Origin: Gracilibacillus kekensis
GTDB lineage: Bacteria > Bacillota > Bacilli > Bacillales > Amphibacillaceae
DNA: 64,000 nt
Assembly (NCBI RefSeq): GCF_900143085.1
Contig: NZ_FRCZ01000001.1
Span: forward strand, 1,140,964 to 1,204,963
Reading direction: 5' to 3'
Shown here in pieces: positions 8,809 through 18,524 of the stretch. The notes under the pieces were generated by a model. It had not been told where the DNA came from. It saw only the letters and a list, made by a program, of their open reading frames with translations, and made no database searches. The position numbers and the translations under genes are program-made. Position 1 is the stretch's first letter. Each line of letters begins with the position of its first letter.

Positions 8809-9855
8809 CTTCACGATGCTTTCGATAAGCGATTTAACTGTTTGTTTTTTGGCTAATCTTGGGCTTTGTCCTGACCAGATTGACATGTATTCGCGATTAT
8901 TTTGTTGGGTAGCAGCTTTTCTAATTTCTTTTGTGAGTTTGTTTTGCACGGGGAAATTTGGTAGTGATTCTTCTCTATTTTCCAGCTCTGAAATAAAACG
9001 ATTCTTTATTCCTCTTGCCCATTTTCCTGAAAAGGAGCGTGTAAATACTGTCTGATCCTCAGGTGTATGGAGAATTTCATCTTTATGTAGTTCACTAGCG
9101 CCACTCTCCATACAAGTTAAAAAGGCTGTTCCCATTTGGACCGCCTTTGCACCTAAGCAAATCGCAGCCTGTAACCCTCTTCCATCCATAATTCCTCCAG
9201 CAGCAATCACAGGTATTCCTACATTGTCTACAACTTGTGGTACAAGTGAAAATAAACCAATTTGACTTTCTTGATGACCTTCTAAAAAATTCCCACGATG
9301 TCCACCTGCTTCGCTTCCTTGAACCACTACCATATCCATCCCGCATTTTTCGATTTCAACTGCTTCATTAACCGTTGTTGCTGTACCTATAACTACAGTT
9401 CCATTTTGTTTCAATTCATTTATTACTTCACTTGATGGGATTCCAAATGTAAAGGAACAAACAGGAACCTTTTCCTCAAGAATGACCTTCACCTGTTGAT
9501 GGAAGGTCTCAACCATTTTTTTAGATGCCGGAATTTCCTTGTTATCATCCTGTACATTCAATTTTGCGCGAATAGGATTTAGTAGTTGATTAGCTGTTTT
9601 AATTTCATTATCATTTACTTTAAATTCGGTAGGAACAAACAGATTCACACCAAAAAAGTTCTGCGTTAATTTTTTTATTTCTCTAATTTGCTCTTCCATT
9701 TGACCTGGTGTCATATAGCCTGCTCCGATCATTCCAAGGCCTCCACAGTTCGAAACCTCAGCTACCAACTCAGATGTTGTTACTCCCCCTGCCATAGGGG
9801 CCTGGATAATTGGATGTCGGATCTGTAATACTTTCGTAACTGTATTATTTATCAT
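8806..9855 (-). CDS. Nitronate monooxygenase (2-nitropropane dioxygenase family)
   Basis: This 349-aa TIM-barrel flavoenzyme shows the family hallmarks: RHPIIQAPMAGGVTTSELVA at the N-terminus, GVNLFVP, VVVQGSEAGGHRG with the His near the flavin, and IPVIAAGGIMDGRGLQAAICLGAKAVQMGTAF. The family oxidises alkyl nitronates or propionate 3-nitronate with FMN; many Firmicutes homologues resemble FabK instead, so the exact substrate is open. It is followed 53 nt later by the SDR on the same strand. Its stop codon is supplied by the dispersed repeat. Confidence 0.88.
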   Translation of the reverse strand: MINNTVTKVLQIRHPIIQAPMAGGVTTSELVAEVSNCGGLGMIGAGYMTPGQMEEQIREIKKLTQNFFGVNLFVPTEFKVNDNEIKTANQLLNPIRAKLNVQDDNKEIPASKKMVETFHQQVKVILEEKVPVCSFTFGIPSSEVINELKQNGTVVIGTATTVNEAVEIEKCGMDMVVVQGSEAGGHRGNFLEGHQESQIGLFSLVPQVVDNVGIPVIAAGGIMDGRGLQAAICLGAKAVQMGTAFLTCMESGASELHKDEILHTPEDQTVFTRSFSGKWARGIKNRFISELENREESLPNFPVQNKLTKEIRKAATQQNNREYMSIWSGQSPRLAKKQTVKSLIESIVK

Positions 9856-9912
9856 TACTTACACCTCTATTGTACAATTTATTTTTAATCAGTACGCTTT
9901 AACCTAATTCTT

Positions 9913-10068
9913 TCAAAAAGAGATAAGCCTTTTGTTAAAACTTGCTCCAATCGATAATCCACCAATAATTGCTAAAACGAATATATAACCCGACCTTACA
10001 TTTAACCCAAACTGTAAAACTGCAATAAGTATCATTACACCAACTACAAAAAGAGGTTTATTAGTCAA
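9913..10068 (-). CDS. Small two-helix membrane protein (51 aa)
   Basis: A short reading frame with a TTG start at 10068 preceded by AAGGAGAG at 5-nt spacing. The product begins MTNKPLFVVGVMILIAVLQF and ends ASFNKRLISF. It has two hydrophobic segments (about residues 6-20 and 26-42) with a short polar turn. The strong ribosome site and hydrophobic pattern support a real gene. It lies between the NMO gene and the metal-transport operon on the same strand. I do not recognise the family. Confidence 0.6.
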   Translation of the reverse strand: MTNKPLFVVGVMILIAVLQFGLNVRSGYIFVLAIIGGLSIGASFNKRLISF

Positions 10069-10212
10069 ATTATCTCTCCTTAACTGATTCTGAATTAACT
10101 ACCATTATATAGATTTGTTCTCACCTTTCCAAATTAGGGCGAAAATTGAATTTGAGATGTATCAACAACTTTCTATGGTTGAAGCTATTTTTTTATAAGC
10201 TTTCATTTCTTT

Positions 10213-10974
10213 TTATCTTATAGAAACATTCAGTGGTGTTATTGCTTTAAATCCTTTCTTGGTTTCTGTTACTTCTACCTCTACTCCATACACTTGCTCT
10301 AGCAGATTCTGTTCCATAACATGTTTGGGTAAATCATGTTTAAAAAGCGTGCCTTTATGTAGGACAACGACTGTATCCGAATATCTGGACACTAATGACA
10401 AATCATGCATGATAACCAAGCATATCGCTTGATTTTCTTCTGCGTACTCTTTGGACATATCCAACAATTCAATCTGATGCTTCAAATCTAAAGCAGACGT
10501 GGGCTCGTCTAAAAGTAATACTTTAGGTTTAGCTATGATCGATTGCGCCATAATAACCATCTGTTTTTGCCCACCAGATAACGTCGAGAATCGTTTATTA
10601 CTTAATTGTGATAACTTCATTCTATTTAGTAATAACTCTACTTCCCTCAATAACTCCTTTTCTACTCTCCAGGTTAAATGCAATACTTTTCCAAGAAGAA
10701 TCATTTCAAAAACGGTGAGTTCTGAGTTGATTGCTGTCATTTGCGGTACATAAGCGATTTTCTTCCTGTCTAATTCTCTCCCTCTATCTATGATTGAGAT
10801 GCTTCCTTGATGGGGAAGGAGGTTTGCGATCGCCTTCACGAACACCGTTTTTCCTGCCCCATTAACACCTATAACGGAATTTACTGTTCCTTCTGTAAAA
10901 CGAGCGCTCACGCTATCAATAATGATATGTTTATCCAACTCAACCATTACATCTTTTACTCTTAACTCAAGCAT
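10213..10974 (-). CDS. FecE/FhuC-type ABC transporter ATPase
   Basis: The 253-aa ATPase has Walker A (GVNGAGKT), the ABC signature LSGGQKQ and Walker B with D-loop (VLLLDEPTSALD), followed by the H-loop VIMHDLS. It energises the adjacent FecCD-type permease. Its ATG overlaps the permease stop by one base (TAATG), so translation is coupled. With the binding protein and methyltransferase it forms a four-gene operon under a Zur-type box. Confidence 0.92.
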   Translation of the reverse strand: MLELRVKDVMVELDKHIIIDSVSARFTEGTVNSVIGVNGAGKTVFVKAIANLLPHQGSISIIDRGRELDRKKIAYVPQMTAINSELTVFEMILLGKVLHLTWRVEKELLREVELLLNRMKLSQLSNKRFSTLSGGQKQMVIMAQSIIAKPKVLLLDEPTSALDLKHQIELLDMSKEYAEENQAICLVIMHDLSLVSRYSDTVVVLHKGTLFKHDLPKHVMEQNLLEQVYGVEVEVTETKKGFKAITPLNVSIR

Positions 10975-12002
10975 TAAATCTTCCTCCTTAGCATTAAATA
11001 GGCTAAGAATCCTACACCTACCAAATTGGTTATAATCCCTACTGGAATGATTATACCTGGGATCACGATCTTGGACAGTATGGATGCCGTCAACAACAGA
11101 ATGACACCAAAAAAAGCAGACATCGGAGCTAAATACCTTTGATCTTCACCCATATATGTGCGAGCAAAATGTGGTGCAACTAATCCAATAAAACCAATCG
11201 ACCCTACATAAGAAACGGCTGCAGCTATTAATAAGGCTGATAAAATAAAAACGATGATCCGCAGCTTATTGGTTCGGATACCTAGGCTTTTGGCACGGTC
11301 TTCACCGACAGAGAGCGCCGTCAACTGCCAATTATAGCGAAGAGATATTAAAAAAATAATGAGGAAGACACTGGAACATATGAGAACTCCTAACCAATTT
11401 GCTTTTGCCAAAGATCCGAACAGCCAATGTAAAATTTCTGTCGTTTGGGATTGGTTACTGATATATTGCATCAATGTTTGGAGAGCTGCAAAGAAAAAAT
11501 TCATAATGACTCCAAAAAGAATCATAGATTTCGTATCATTATTTTCCATTCGTTTACTGGCAAGTGCTATCATGGCACTTGCCAGTAAAGAGAAGATCAT
11601 GGCAGACACAGGAATATTAATCCATGACGGTGACAAATAAGGGAAACCAAACACTATAGAAAATGCTGCGCCAAATCCGGCAGCAGATGATACCCCTAAA
11701 GTATAGGGGCTCGCCAATGGATTATTTAATATCGTTTGCATTTGCACGCCTGCTAATCCAAGGGATGCCCCGACACATACACAGGTGAGAGCCATTGGCA
11801 AACGAATGCCCCATATGATTGCATTATATCTTTCATTTTCTTTCGGGCCTTCGAATATAATCTTAACCGTTTCAACCATTGTCAATGAAGAAGAACCCAC
11901 CATTATATCTATGATGAAAATGACGACAAAAACAATAGCCAGAATGAATAAGAATTGTTTTCTTCTACGAATAATTTGACTGTATTGACTTACACTTTCC
12001 AT
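10974..12002 (-). CDS. FecCD-type ABC transporter permease
   Basis: About ten hydrophobic segments over roughly 342 residues and the BtuC/FecCD hallmarks: IIWGIRLPMALTCVCVGASL, LAGVQMQTILNNPLASPYTL, and GSIGFIGLVAPHFAR near the C-terminus. It imports metal chelates across the membrane. The ATG at 12002 follows GGGAGTTGGAGA; a GTG at 12017 is a less likely start. It lies 21 nt after the binding-protein gene. Confidence 0.93.
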   Translation of the reverse strand: MESVSQYSQIIRRRKQFLFILAIVFVVIFIIDIMVGSSSLTMVETVKIIFEGPKENERYNAIIWGIRLPMALTCVCVGASLGLAGVQMQTILNNPLASPYTLGVSSAAGFGAAFSIVFGFPYLSPSWINIPVSAMIFSLLASAMIALASKRMENNDTKSMILFGVIMNFFFAALQTLMQYISNQSQTTEILHWLFGSLAKANWLGVLICSSVFLIIFLISLRYNWQLTALSVGEDRAKSLGIRTNKLRIIVFILSALLIAAAVSYVGSIGFIGLVAPHFARTYMGEDQRYLAPMSAFFGVILLLTASILSKIVIPGIIIPVGIITNLVGVGFLAYLMLRRKI

Positions 12003-12038
12003 TTCTCCAACTCCCACTTACCCTTAATAGCTCTATTA

Positions 12039-13208
12039 TTATTGTATTTCGTCTGCATGTAATTGGTAGAAGAAAGCTCCTTCTAATGGTAAAGTTGGTA
12101 AAAATTCCCCATAATATTGCTTGAGATTCTCCAAGGGATCGATGCCTGTCATCTCTTCAGGATACATAGCTTTAGCTAAATATTGAACAATCGTATAATC
12201 AGCTAATGTACGGGCGATCGCATCATCTATCACATATATCTGATTGTTTTTGACGGCTTCTAATTCACTCCAACCTGGTCGATTCTTTAATATACCTTTC
12301 GCTGAATCGACTAACTCTTCAGCTGTAATTTGATGGCCAAGAATGATACCTTCTTTACTTGCTCCATTTGATTCTCCACCGACAAACACCAGATAACTTG
12401 GATCTTCCTCTAATAAATACTCAGGGTCAATCGTTGGCTTATTACTATCCTCCATAAACCCAACCATAATGTTATCCCCGCCCGATTTTTCTAAATAGTT
12501 GCCTAGGAAACTTCCTTCTCCACCTGAGGTACCAATATCTTTATAACTAGAAATAGTTGTATGAAATTCCGCGAATATTTTTGGTTTCACTGAGCTAGCT
12601 TCCAAGCGTTCTTCTATTTCCCTGTAATTAGACTGATAGTTATCTATTAATTCGTTTGCCCGGTCTTCTTTTCCAAATACTTTTCCTAGTATTTCTGTTG
12701 ATTCCACCTGCAACTCCATACTTCCTGTTGTATAGTCAATCACAACCACTGGTATGCCTGCATTCTCAATTACTGAGATCGAATCTCCTAACATATCATA
12801 CTGGTATGCTCCCAGAATGACCACATCTACATCTACTTCTAAAAGTTTTTCGACATCAAAGTTATCCTGCAGGGTCGAACCGATGTCGACCATATCGGCA
12901 TAACCTTCGACATGCTCCCGATACATTTCCGATAGTGATAAGAAATAACCCTCCGTATCATATAAGGAGGTGGCCTTCACTTTTTTAAAAATATCTGGTC
13001 CAGCCACAGCTAACAAATTTTCATAATAAAATCCATAATATACCTCGTCTACGGTTCCTTCTATTTCAACCTCTCTATCCAGCACATCCACTACCGTAAT
13101 GACTTCCGCTGCACCTTCTGCATTACCTGTAACATTACCCTCTGAACATCCTGCAATAAAAATAATTGCTAAAATTACTGGTACAAGTGTTCTAACTATT
13201 TTATTCAT
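12039..13208 (-). CDS. Metal-chelate ABC transporter substrate-binding lipoprotein
   Basis: A 389-aa FecB/BtuF-like protein. The signal sequence ends in the lipobox FIAGC (Cys about 21), so it is tethered outside the membrane. Two lobes are joined by a long helix; VDVDVVILGAYQYDMLGD and GIPVVVIDYTTGSM belong to the first, SYLVFVGGESNG and NQIYVIDDAIA to the second. Its ATG overlaps the methyltransferase stop (ATGA). The Zur-type promoter suggests that the ligand is a zinc chelate rather than the ferric siderophore usual in this family. Confidence 0.9.
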   Translation of the reverse strand: MNKIVRTLVPVILAIIFIAGCSEGNVTGNAEGAAEVITVVDVLDREVEIEGTVDEVYYGFYYENLLAVAGPDIFKKVKATSLYDTEGYFLSLSEMYREHVEGYADMVDIGSTLQDNFDVEKLLEVDVDVVILGAYQYDMLGDSISVIENAGIPVVVIDYTTGSMELQVESTEILGKVFGKEDRANELIDNYQSNYREIEERLEASSVKPKIFAEFHTTISSYKDIGTSGGEGSFLGNYLEKSGGDNIMVGFMEDSNKPTIDPEYLLEEDPSYLVFVGGESNGASKEGIILGHQITAEELVDSAKGILKNRPGWSELEAVKNNQIYVIDDAIARTLADYTIVQYLAKAMYPEEMTGIDPLENLKQYYGEFLPTLPLEGAFFYQLHADEIQ

Positions 13209-13903
13209 CTGTTTTCTCCTTTTTTTGGTGCGATAAAACGAAGCAAGTAAGAGCTCTCATATTCAGACATCATTCTGTCTGACACGCTCTGATAAAATTC
13301 ACTATTTCGATTTACATTTATAAATTGTTTCGGTTTAACTCTTTTTATTTCCACTGTGAAGCCTTCGCTAATAAAGGCCTTTGCTATATCATCAAGCGTA
13401 TGTAACTGCATTGGTGTCGTCCCAAATCTATCAATTTGTGCTTTCATATAATTTAGGCTAGGGTTCTTGCTTTGATCCGAAAACGTAGCATAATAGATTC
13501 CACCAGGCTTCATCACGTCTTTTATTTGCCTGGCATGTGCATATAAATCCTCCATCAAGTAAATAACTGAGGTACTAAATGCCAGATCGAAAGCTTGTCC
13601 ATACGATTCTACTTGAGCAGTAGCCTCATAAGTAATTGGCAAGTCACCCTTTCTTTGATTGGCAACCTTGATAGATTCTCTTGCTAAATCGATTCCGACT
13701 GCTTTTTTATAGGGGGAATAGTTATATAAATGGCGCAAAAATCCTCCTTGATTGCAACCAAAATCCAAAATCACTTTCCCTTCTAACGAATGTTCTTCCA
13801 TTTCATCGATAGTCTGCTGCCAGCCCTTCAAATGGTCCTCTTCCATTGATTGTTCTCCGTTACTTGTATCTTGCCACCAAACATCATATAACATATCGCT
13901 CAT
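13205..13903 (-). CDS. Class I SAM-dependent methyltransferase
   Basis: The 232-aa protein has the SAM-binding motif VILDFGCNQGGFLRHL (motif I), the acidic loop AVGIDLA (motif II) and LAFSTSVIYLMEDL (motif IV). The N-terminus begins YDVWWQDTSNGEQSMEEDHL. It is the first gene of the operon, with a Zur-type box just before it, and overlaps the binding-protein gene by 4 nt. Possible roles are modification of a metallophore or of a chelate after uptake; nothing in the sequence settles this. Confidence 0.85.
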   Translation of the reverse strand: MSDMLYDVWWQDTSNGEQSMEEDHLKGWQQTIDEMEEHSLEGKVILDFGCNQGGFLRHLYNYSPYKKAVGIDLARESIKVANQRKGDLPITYEATAQVESYGQAFDLAFSTSVIYLMEDLYAHARQIKDVMKPGGIYYATFSDQSKNPSLNYMKAQIDRFGTTPMQLHTLDDIAKAFISEGFTVEIKRVKPKQFINVNRNSEFYQSVSDRMMSEYESSYLLRFIAPKKGENR

Positions 13904-13930
13904 GTATTTTTCTCCTCACTAAAACAAAAT

Positions 13931-13955
13931 ATAAATCGTAATAATTACGATTTAT
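13931..13955 (-). promoter_or_regulatory. Zur box over the metal-uptake promoter
   Basis: A perfect 12-1-12 palindrome whose core TCGTAATAATTACGA is identical to the B. subtilis Zur consensus (7-1-7; Fur uses TGATAAT and PerR TTATAAT half-sites). It lies just downstream of a promoter with -10 TATACT (13961-13966) and -35 TTGCAT (13985-13990), 18-bp spacer, so it covers the start-point region. Zinc-loaded Zur would repress the four-gene operon. Confidence 0.9.
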
Positions 13956-14104
13956 TAAGTAGTATACATTAGATATATGAATGGATGCAAGACTTATGTC
14001 AATGAATTGAAGAAAACCACTACCCAATCTGATCAGAAAGGATAGAGGTTTTCTTATTCGTTATCGTTAATTTCTGTATAGTCTGTTCGTCCAAAAACTT
14101 GTTT

Positions 14105-14133
14105 TGAAACACGAGAACCGTCCCCATGTTTCT
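14105..14133 (-). repeat. Stop-codon repeat after ABC ATPase gene
   Basis: A copy of the dispersed palindrome. It begins immediately after the TAA stop of the ABC ATPase (14134-14136). The last base of the arm differs from the other copies. Confidence 0.88.
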
Positions 14134-15039
14134 TTATTCCTCTAAAAAAATCTCCTCCAGTGAAGGTTCTTCGACGTCGACTCGGTATATATCTATTTTA
14201 TATGTACCTAGGGCGCGTATGATTTCGGCAATTTTTTTCTCACTTTCTACTTGGAGTGTGAACTGAGAGTCTTTCATATCTAATTGATTCCCTGCTTGCT
14301 GGAGCCATTTTTGCATCGTGTCCAAGTCTGCAGATCGAATCGGTGCGTGTTTAATCGTAACCGTAATGGTGGATTGGTAATATGCCCGGAGTTCTTCCAT
14401 TGAACCCATCTTTCTAATGTTTCCATCTTTCATAATAGCAATCCGAGAACAAACTTTCTCTACTTCATCTAAATTATGCGAGGTCATAAAAATCGTTTTT
14501 CCCTGTTGATGTAACTGTCGAATCAATTGATGAATATGAATAACCGATTCTGCATCTAACCCTGAGGTCGGTTCATCTAAGAAAATTAATTGCGGGTCAT
14601 GGATAACTGCCTGAGCTATTGCGAGCTTCTTTTTCATCCCGAATGAAAATTTTGCTGTCTTTTTATTTGCGTGTGCTTCGAGTCCGACAAGCTTTAACAC
14701 ATCGATACAACGCTGACGAGTTACCGGCTTACCTGAGACGTCCGCTAGATAATGAAGATGCTTTATTGCTGACATTGATCCGTATAAGGAGGAGTAATCA
14801 GGCATAACGCCTAGCTCCTTTTTAATAGTATCATTCGGCCCTTTTACTCCTAACAAATTATAAGAACCTGAGCTTGGTTGAATAATTCCTGTTAACATAT
14901 TAATAAATGTCGACTTTCCTGCCCCATTCCGACCCAAAAAACCTAATATTTCTCCTGTTTCAACTTGCAGATCAATATTATCTACGACTGTATTTCTCCA
15001 AAATGATTTCGATAATTGCTTTGTTTCAATAGCCAACAT
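14134..15039 (-). CDS. ABC-2 type exporter ATPase
   Basis: A 301-aa ATPase with Walker A GRNGAGKS, a signature region FSFGMKKKLAIAQAV (the usual LSGGQ is degenerate, as in many CcmA-type exporters), Walker B LIFLDEPTSGLD and H-loop TSHNLDEVE. The C-terminal 90 residues are the DUF4162-like extension. It follows its permease with a one-base gap (15040). Together they export an unknown substrate, such as a lipid, peptide or antibiotic. The divergent two-component system may control them. Confidence 0.9.
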   Translation of the reverse strand: MLAIETKQLSKSFWRNTVVDNIDLQVETGEILGFLGRNGAGKSTFINMLTGIIQPSSGSYNLLGVKGPNDTIKKELGVMPDYSSLYGSMSAIKHLHYLADVSGKPVTRQRCIDVLKLVGLEAHANKKTAKFSFGMKKKLAIAQAVIHDPQLIFLDEPTSGLDAESVIHIHQLIRQLHQQGKTIFMTSHNLDEVEKVCSRIAIMKDGNIRKMGSMEELRAYYQSTITVTIKHAPIRSADLDTMQKWLQQAGNQLDMKDSQFTLQVESEKKIAEIIRALGTYKIDIYRVDVEEPSLEEIFLEE

Positions 15040-15732
15040 TTAGCATTCCCTCCTTCTGAATACAAGTAATGCGATATATATCATAACCCCAGCTAATAAT
15101 AGAATGACAAGAAATTCAAAGTTTTGATCTTCTGTATAATAGAATGGTAAGACATACTTTAGCCAGCTTACCCATCCATTAGAAGTTAACGTGACCCAGC
15201 CGTTAAAAATAGGGAACGCTAACCCAATAACAATACTTAAAAACATGGTAAGACTTGGTTTTGGCAGCAGCACAGACATTAACACAGTAAATGCACTATA
15301 ATAGACTGCCAAGCTTGTAGATTGAAAAAAGATAATAAAATCAAAATCTCGGACAAATATACTGATGATCACAAATGAAGTCAGTAAGCAAACAAACCAA
15401 AATAGCGCGATCCCTAGAAATTTCCCAAAAATAATCGATGCACGTGAAGTACGTGTAACTAAAAATCGAATCGTCCGCTCATGGATTTCCCGGTTCACTG
15501 TATCGTGTGAAAGTCCCATCACAAACAGCATCCCAAAAAACATACTCAAAATCGAAATTCCAATGGTATGGATAACTTCCTTTTCCTCGCTTGTAAAATC
15601 ATTACTTAATGATAGAAACAAATTGGAAAAATCAGCTGAATAATAGGCTGTTATTAAAAAGATCGCGATCACAATAATCGATTTAATCCCTTTAAATGAT
15701 TGAATAAATTCTCGTTTACAAATGGCAAGCAT
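15040..15732 (-). CDS. ABC-2 type exporter permease
   Basis: The 230-aa protein has six hydrophobic segments and starts with the ABC-2 pattern MLAICKREFIQSFKGIKSII. SHDTVNREIHERTIRFLVTR is the cytoplasmic coupling region common to this class. It is first in a two-gene unit with the ATPase, and diverges from the response regulator across a 150-nt promoter region. Confidence 0.88.
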   Translation of the reverse strand: MLAICKREFIQSFKGIKSIIVIAIFLITAYYSADFSNLFLSLSNDFTSEEKEVIHTIGISILSMFFGMLFVMGLSHDTVNREIHERTIRFLVTRTSRASIIFGKFLGIALFWFVCLLTSFVIISIFVRDFDFIIFFQSTSLAVYYSAFTVLMSVLLPKPSLTMFLSIVIGLAFPIFNGWVTLTSNGWVSWLKYVLPFYYTEDQNFEFLVILLLAGVMIYIALLVFRRREC

Positions 15733-15883
15733 TTTACTTCCTCCTCTTTCTTTTCTAAATCTATTATATAGTCACTTCCTTAACATCAATGAAATGCTAC
15801 CTTAATTTTTCCTTAATTAGCCACTCATTTTTTCAAGAAATGGTATGATAATCATATAGAATACTACATTTAGGAGTGCCACT

Positions 15884-16600
15884 ATGCAACAGTCACCTAT
15901 ATTAATTGTTGATGATGAACAAGCAATCTTACAAATGCTTCAAACCATATTAAATAAAGAAGGTTTCACGCAGATTGATACAGCTACAACCGCCGAGGAA
16001 GCAGTAGAACTTTGTAAACACAAGCAGTACGCCATCATTTTATTAGATGTCATGCTTCCTGGTGAGGATGGGTTCGATGCATGTCCCAAAATAAGGGCTA
16101 CCTCCAATGCAACTATTTTCTTTTTAACAGCTCGTACAACAGATTTGGATAAATTATCTGGATTTGCCGTAGGAGCGGATGATTATATTACCAAACCATT
16201 TAATCCATTAGAAGTTGTGGCCCGGATGAAAGCACATTTACGGCGAAATCATGAAAGAATTCCCCAGCAACAAACAACGTATTATAAATATCACGACTTA
16301 CACCTGAATACCTTAACAGCAGAGGTTACGATTAACGGAAAAAAGGTGATGCTGCAAGCGCAAGTCTATAACCTGTTAGTCTTTTTTTGCGAACATCCTA
16401 ATCAAGTATTTAGTAAAAGTCAGCTATATGAGCAAGTATGGAAAGATCAATACTTAGGAGAAGACAATACAGTAATGGTTCACATACGCAAACTTAGAGA
16501 GCAAATAGAGGAAAATCCAAGCAAGCCTAACTACATCGTGACGGTTAGAGGACTTGGTTATAAATTTGTACCAGACGGTGATTTGCATGAAAACACATAA
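15884..16600 (+). CDS. OmpR-family response regulator
   Basis: The 238-aa protein has a receiver domain (acidic pair DDE, phospho-acceptor Asp in IILLDVMLPGEDG, Thr/Lys in FLTART and DYITKPFN) and a winged-helix DNA-binding domain (NQVFSKSQLYEQVW, TVMVHIRKLREQIE). AGGAG precedes the ATG by 7 nt. The kinase gene overlaps its last 14 nt. Likely targets include the divergent ABC exporter and the downstream serine hydrolase; this is inference. Confidence 0.93.
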   Translation: MQQSPILIVDDEQAILQMLQTILNKEGFTQIDTATTAEEAVELCKHKQYAIILLDVMLPGEDGFDACPKIRATSNATIFFLTARTTDLDKLSGFAVGADDYITKPFNPLEVVARMKAHLRRNHERIPQQQTTYYKYHDLHLNTLTAEVTINGKKVMLQAQVYNLLVFFCEHPNQVFSKSQLYEQVWKDQYLGEDNTVMVHIRKLREQIEENPSKPNYIVTVRGLGYKFVPDGDLHENT

Positions 16601-18320
16601 AAGGTTTGTCATGCAATTCCTCGTTCAACTACTTGTACTCTTTTTCTTTTTCTTTGTATTAACAGGAACCATTTTTGCGTTAATTGGATATTTTTTTGAA
16701 CAAACGGAAACGTTCGATGATTTAACAAAGGCTAGTGACTCATATATTGAATCTAGAGTAGAAATAAAAGGGGAAACGGCAAGCTATGAGCACGATTTAA
16801 AAGTATTAGTAGAGGAACAGGACGGGTGGCTTGCTGTTTTAACGGAAAACGGGAAAATTATTAATAGCTTTCAAGCTCCTGAAAATCTAGAAGCAGGCGA
16901 TTTACAGACTTTTTTGTCTCAGGAGCAGTTCGATATTACTACATATTGGAAGTTACAGGAGCTCACTGATTCTACTTATTATGTCGTATTTGGCACACAT
17001 GACTGGCAAGCAAACAGTCTGGAAGCTATACAGAAAAATGTAAATTGGGAGAATCAGAAGTTAGAGCTTTCATTATCCGAGAAAGAAGACTTAAATAATT
17101 ATGAAGGTTGGACGATCCTTGTTGATCGCTCAGGAACCGTACTAGATAGCTTTGGAAAAGAGGCTCCTTCTGCTTATGATACGGAAGATTTGCTAGCCAC
17201 AAACTCCAGTCAACATAGAACGAATACAACAAGCTATTTCCATCAAGCTTCCCAGCTTAGATTAATTGTAGGAAAAGCACCTGTTCCTTCCAGCTTGGCA
17301 ACCAATGTTCAGGGCTCGATCAATAATAGTGTTATTGTCATTACTATACTTGTAATTTTATTTTTACTATTTGCTACGCTTTGGTATGCCCATAAGTTCA
17401 GCTCTCCATTAGTTACCTTTATGAACTGGCTGAGAAACTTAAGACAAGGTATCTATGAACAGCCTGTAAACCCAAAAACAGGACAACCTGTTTTGTTAAA
17501 TAAGCATGGAAAATTAAAAAGAAATTATCATCTCTATCAGGATTTAATATTTACTTTGAAACAATTGACAACGATCTTGAAAGAAAGTGAATTCGAGCGT
17601 AAGCGTACTTCTCAGTCAAGAGAGGAATGGATCAGTGGCATTTCACATGATTTAAAAACACCCCTCGCTTCCATCCAAGGGTATGCAAATATGATGGAAT
17701 CGGATACTTATTCTTGGAGTGAAGAAGAAATTAGAAGTTTCGCCACTATTATTGGCGAAAAATCAACATACTTGAAGGATCTAATTCATGACTTGAACCT
17801 AACCTATCAGTTGAAAAACCAGGAATTATCTATGGTAAAAGAGCTTGCCGATATCAATGAATGTATTCGCAGAAGTTTTCTACATTTTTTCAATAATTCC
17901 ATTTATAATGACAAAGAGCTTCGTTTTCAACCTACAGAAACCGAACTTATTACATCGTTTGATCCGAAATGGTTTCAACGGGTTATGGATAATTTGATCG
18001 CAAATGCTTTGAAATATAATCCGCCGAACACAATTATTACGGTCTCGACCGAACTGATCGAACAACATTTAATTGTCATAAAAGTTACAGATAATGGAGT
18101 AGGAATGGATAAAGATACCTTACAGCACCTATTCACACGTTACTATCGAGGCACCAATACAACGGATTTAGATAGCGGCACAGGTCTAGGATTAGCAATT
18201 TCCAAACAATTGATAGACCTACACAATGGATCGATCAGCGTGCAGAGTGAGCCTGGGGAAGGAACGACTATTCGGATGTTATTGCCTGTTGATAGAAAAG
18301 AGTCAAAAGATAAATTATGA
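16587..18320 (+). CDS. Sensor histidine kinase
   Basis: The likely start is the ATG at 16587, inside the end of the regulator gene; it gives about 577 residues. Membrane helices lie near residues 10-35 and 245-265, with an extracytoplasmic sensor of about 200 residues between. The kinase core has the H-box ISGISHDLKTPLASIQGY, N-box VMDNLIANALKYNPP, G1 DNGVGMD and G2 GTGLGLAISKQL. It phosphorylates the adjacent OmpR-type regulator. The signal is unknown. Confidence 0.92.
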   Translation: MKTHKRFVMQFLVQLLVLFFFFFVLTGTIFALIGYFFEQTETFDDLTKASDSYIESRVEIKGETASYEHDLKVLVEEQDGWLAVLTENGKIINSFQAPENLEAGDLQTFLSQEQFDITTYWKLQELTDSTYYVVFGTHDWQANSLEAIQKNVNWENQKLELSLSEKEDLNNYEGWTILVDRSGTVLDSFGKEAPSAYDTEDLLATNSSQHRTNTTSYFHQASQLRLIVGKAPVPSSLATNVQGSINNSVIVITILVILFLLFATLWYAHKFSSPLVTFMNWLRNLRQGIYEQPVNPKTGQPVLLNKHGKLKRNYHLYQDLIFTLKQLTTILKESEFERKRTSQSREEWISGISHDLKTPLASIQGYANMMESDTYSWSEEEIRSFATIIGEKSTYLKDLIHDLNLTYQLKNQELSMVKELADINECIRRSFLHFFNNSIYNDKELRFQPTETELITSFDPKWFQRVMDNLIANALKYNPPNTIITVSTELIEQHLIVIKVTDNGVGMDKDTLQHLFTRYYRGTNTTDLDSGTGLGLAISKQLIDLHNGSISVQSEPGEGTTIRMLLPVDRKESKDKL

Positions 18321-18524
18321 CTTTAGATGAGAGCTAATTAAAATTATTGTTAGGTTCCAAAATCTAGGTTATAATTTGGAAATGATGACCAATTATCAGC
18401 ATCCCAGTGTCATAACGTAATAGAATGACGGAGTTCTGAAAATGGAATCCATTAACACTCTCTAACTAGTTTTTTCATGATCCTACACTCTATTTGTTAT
18501 TAAATTTAGAAAGGAATTGTACAG

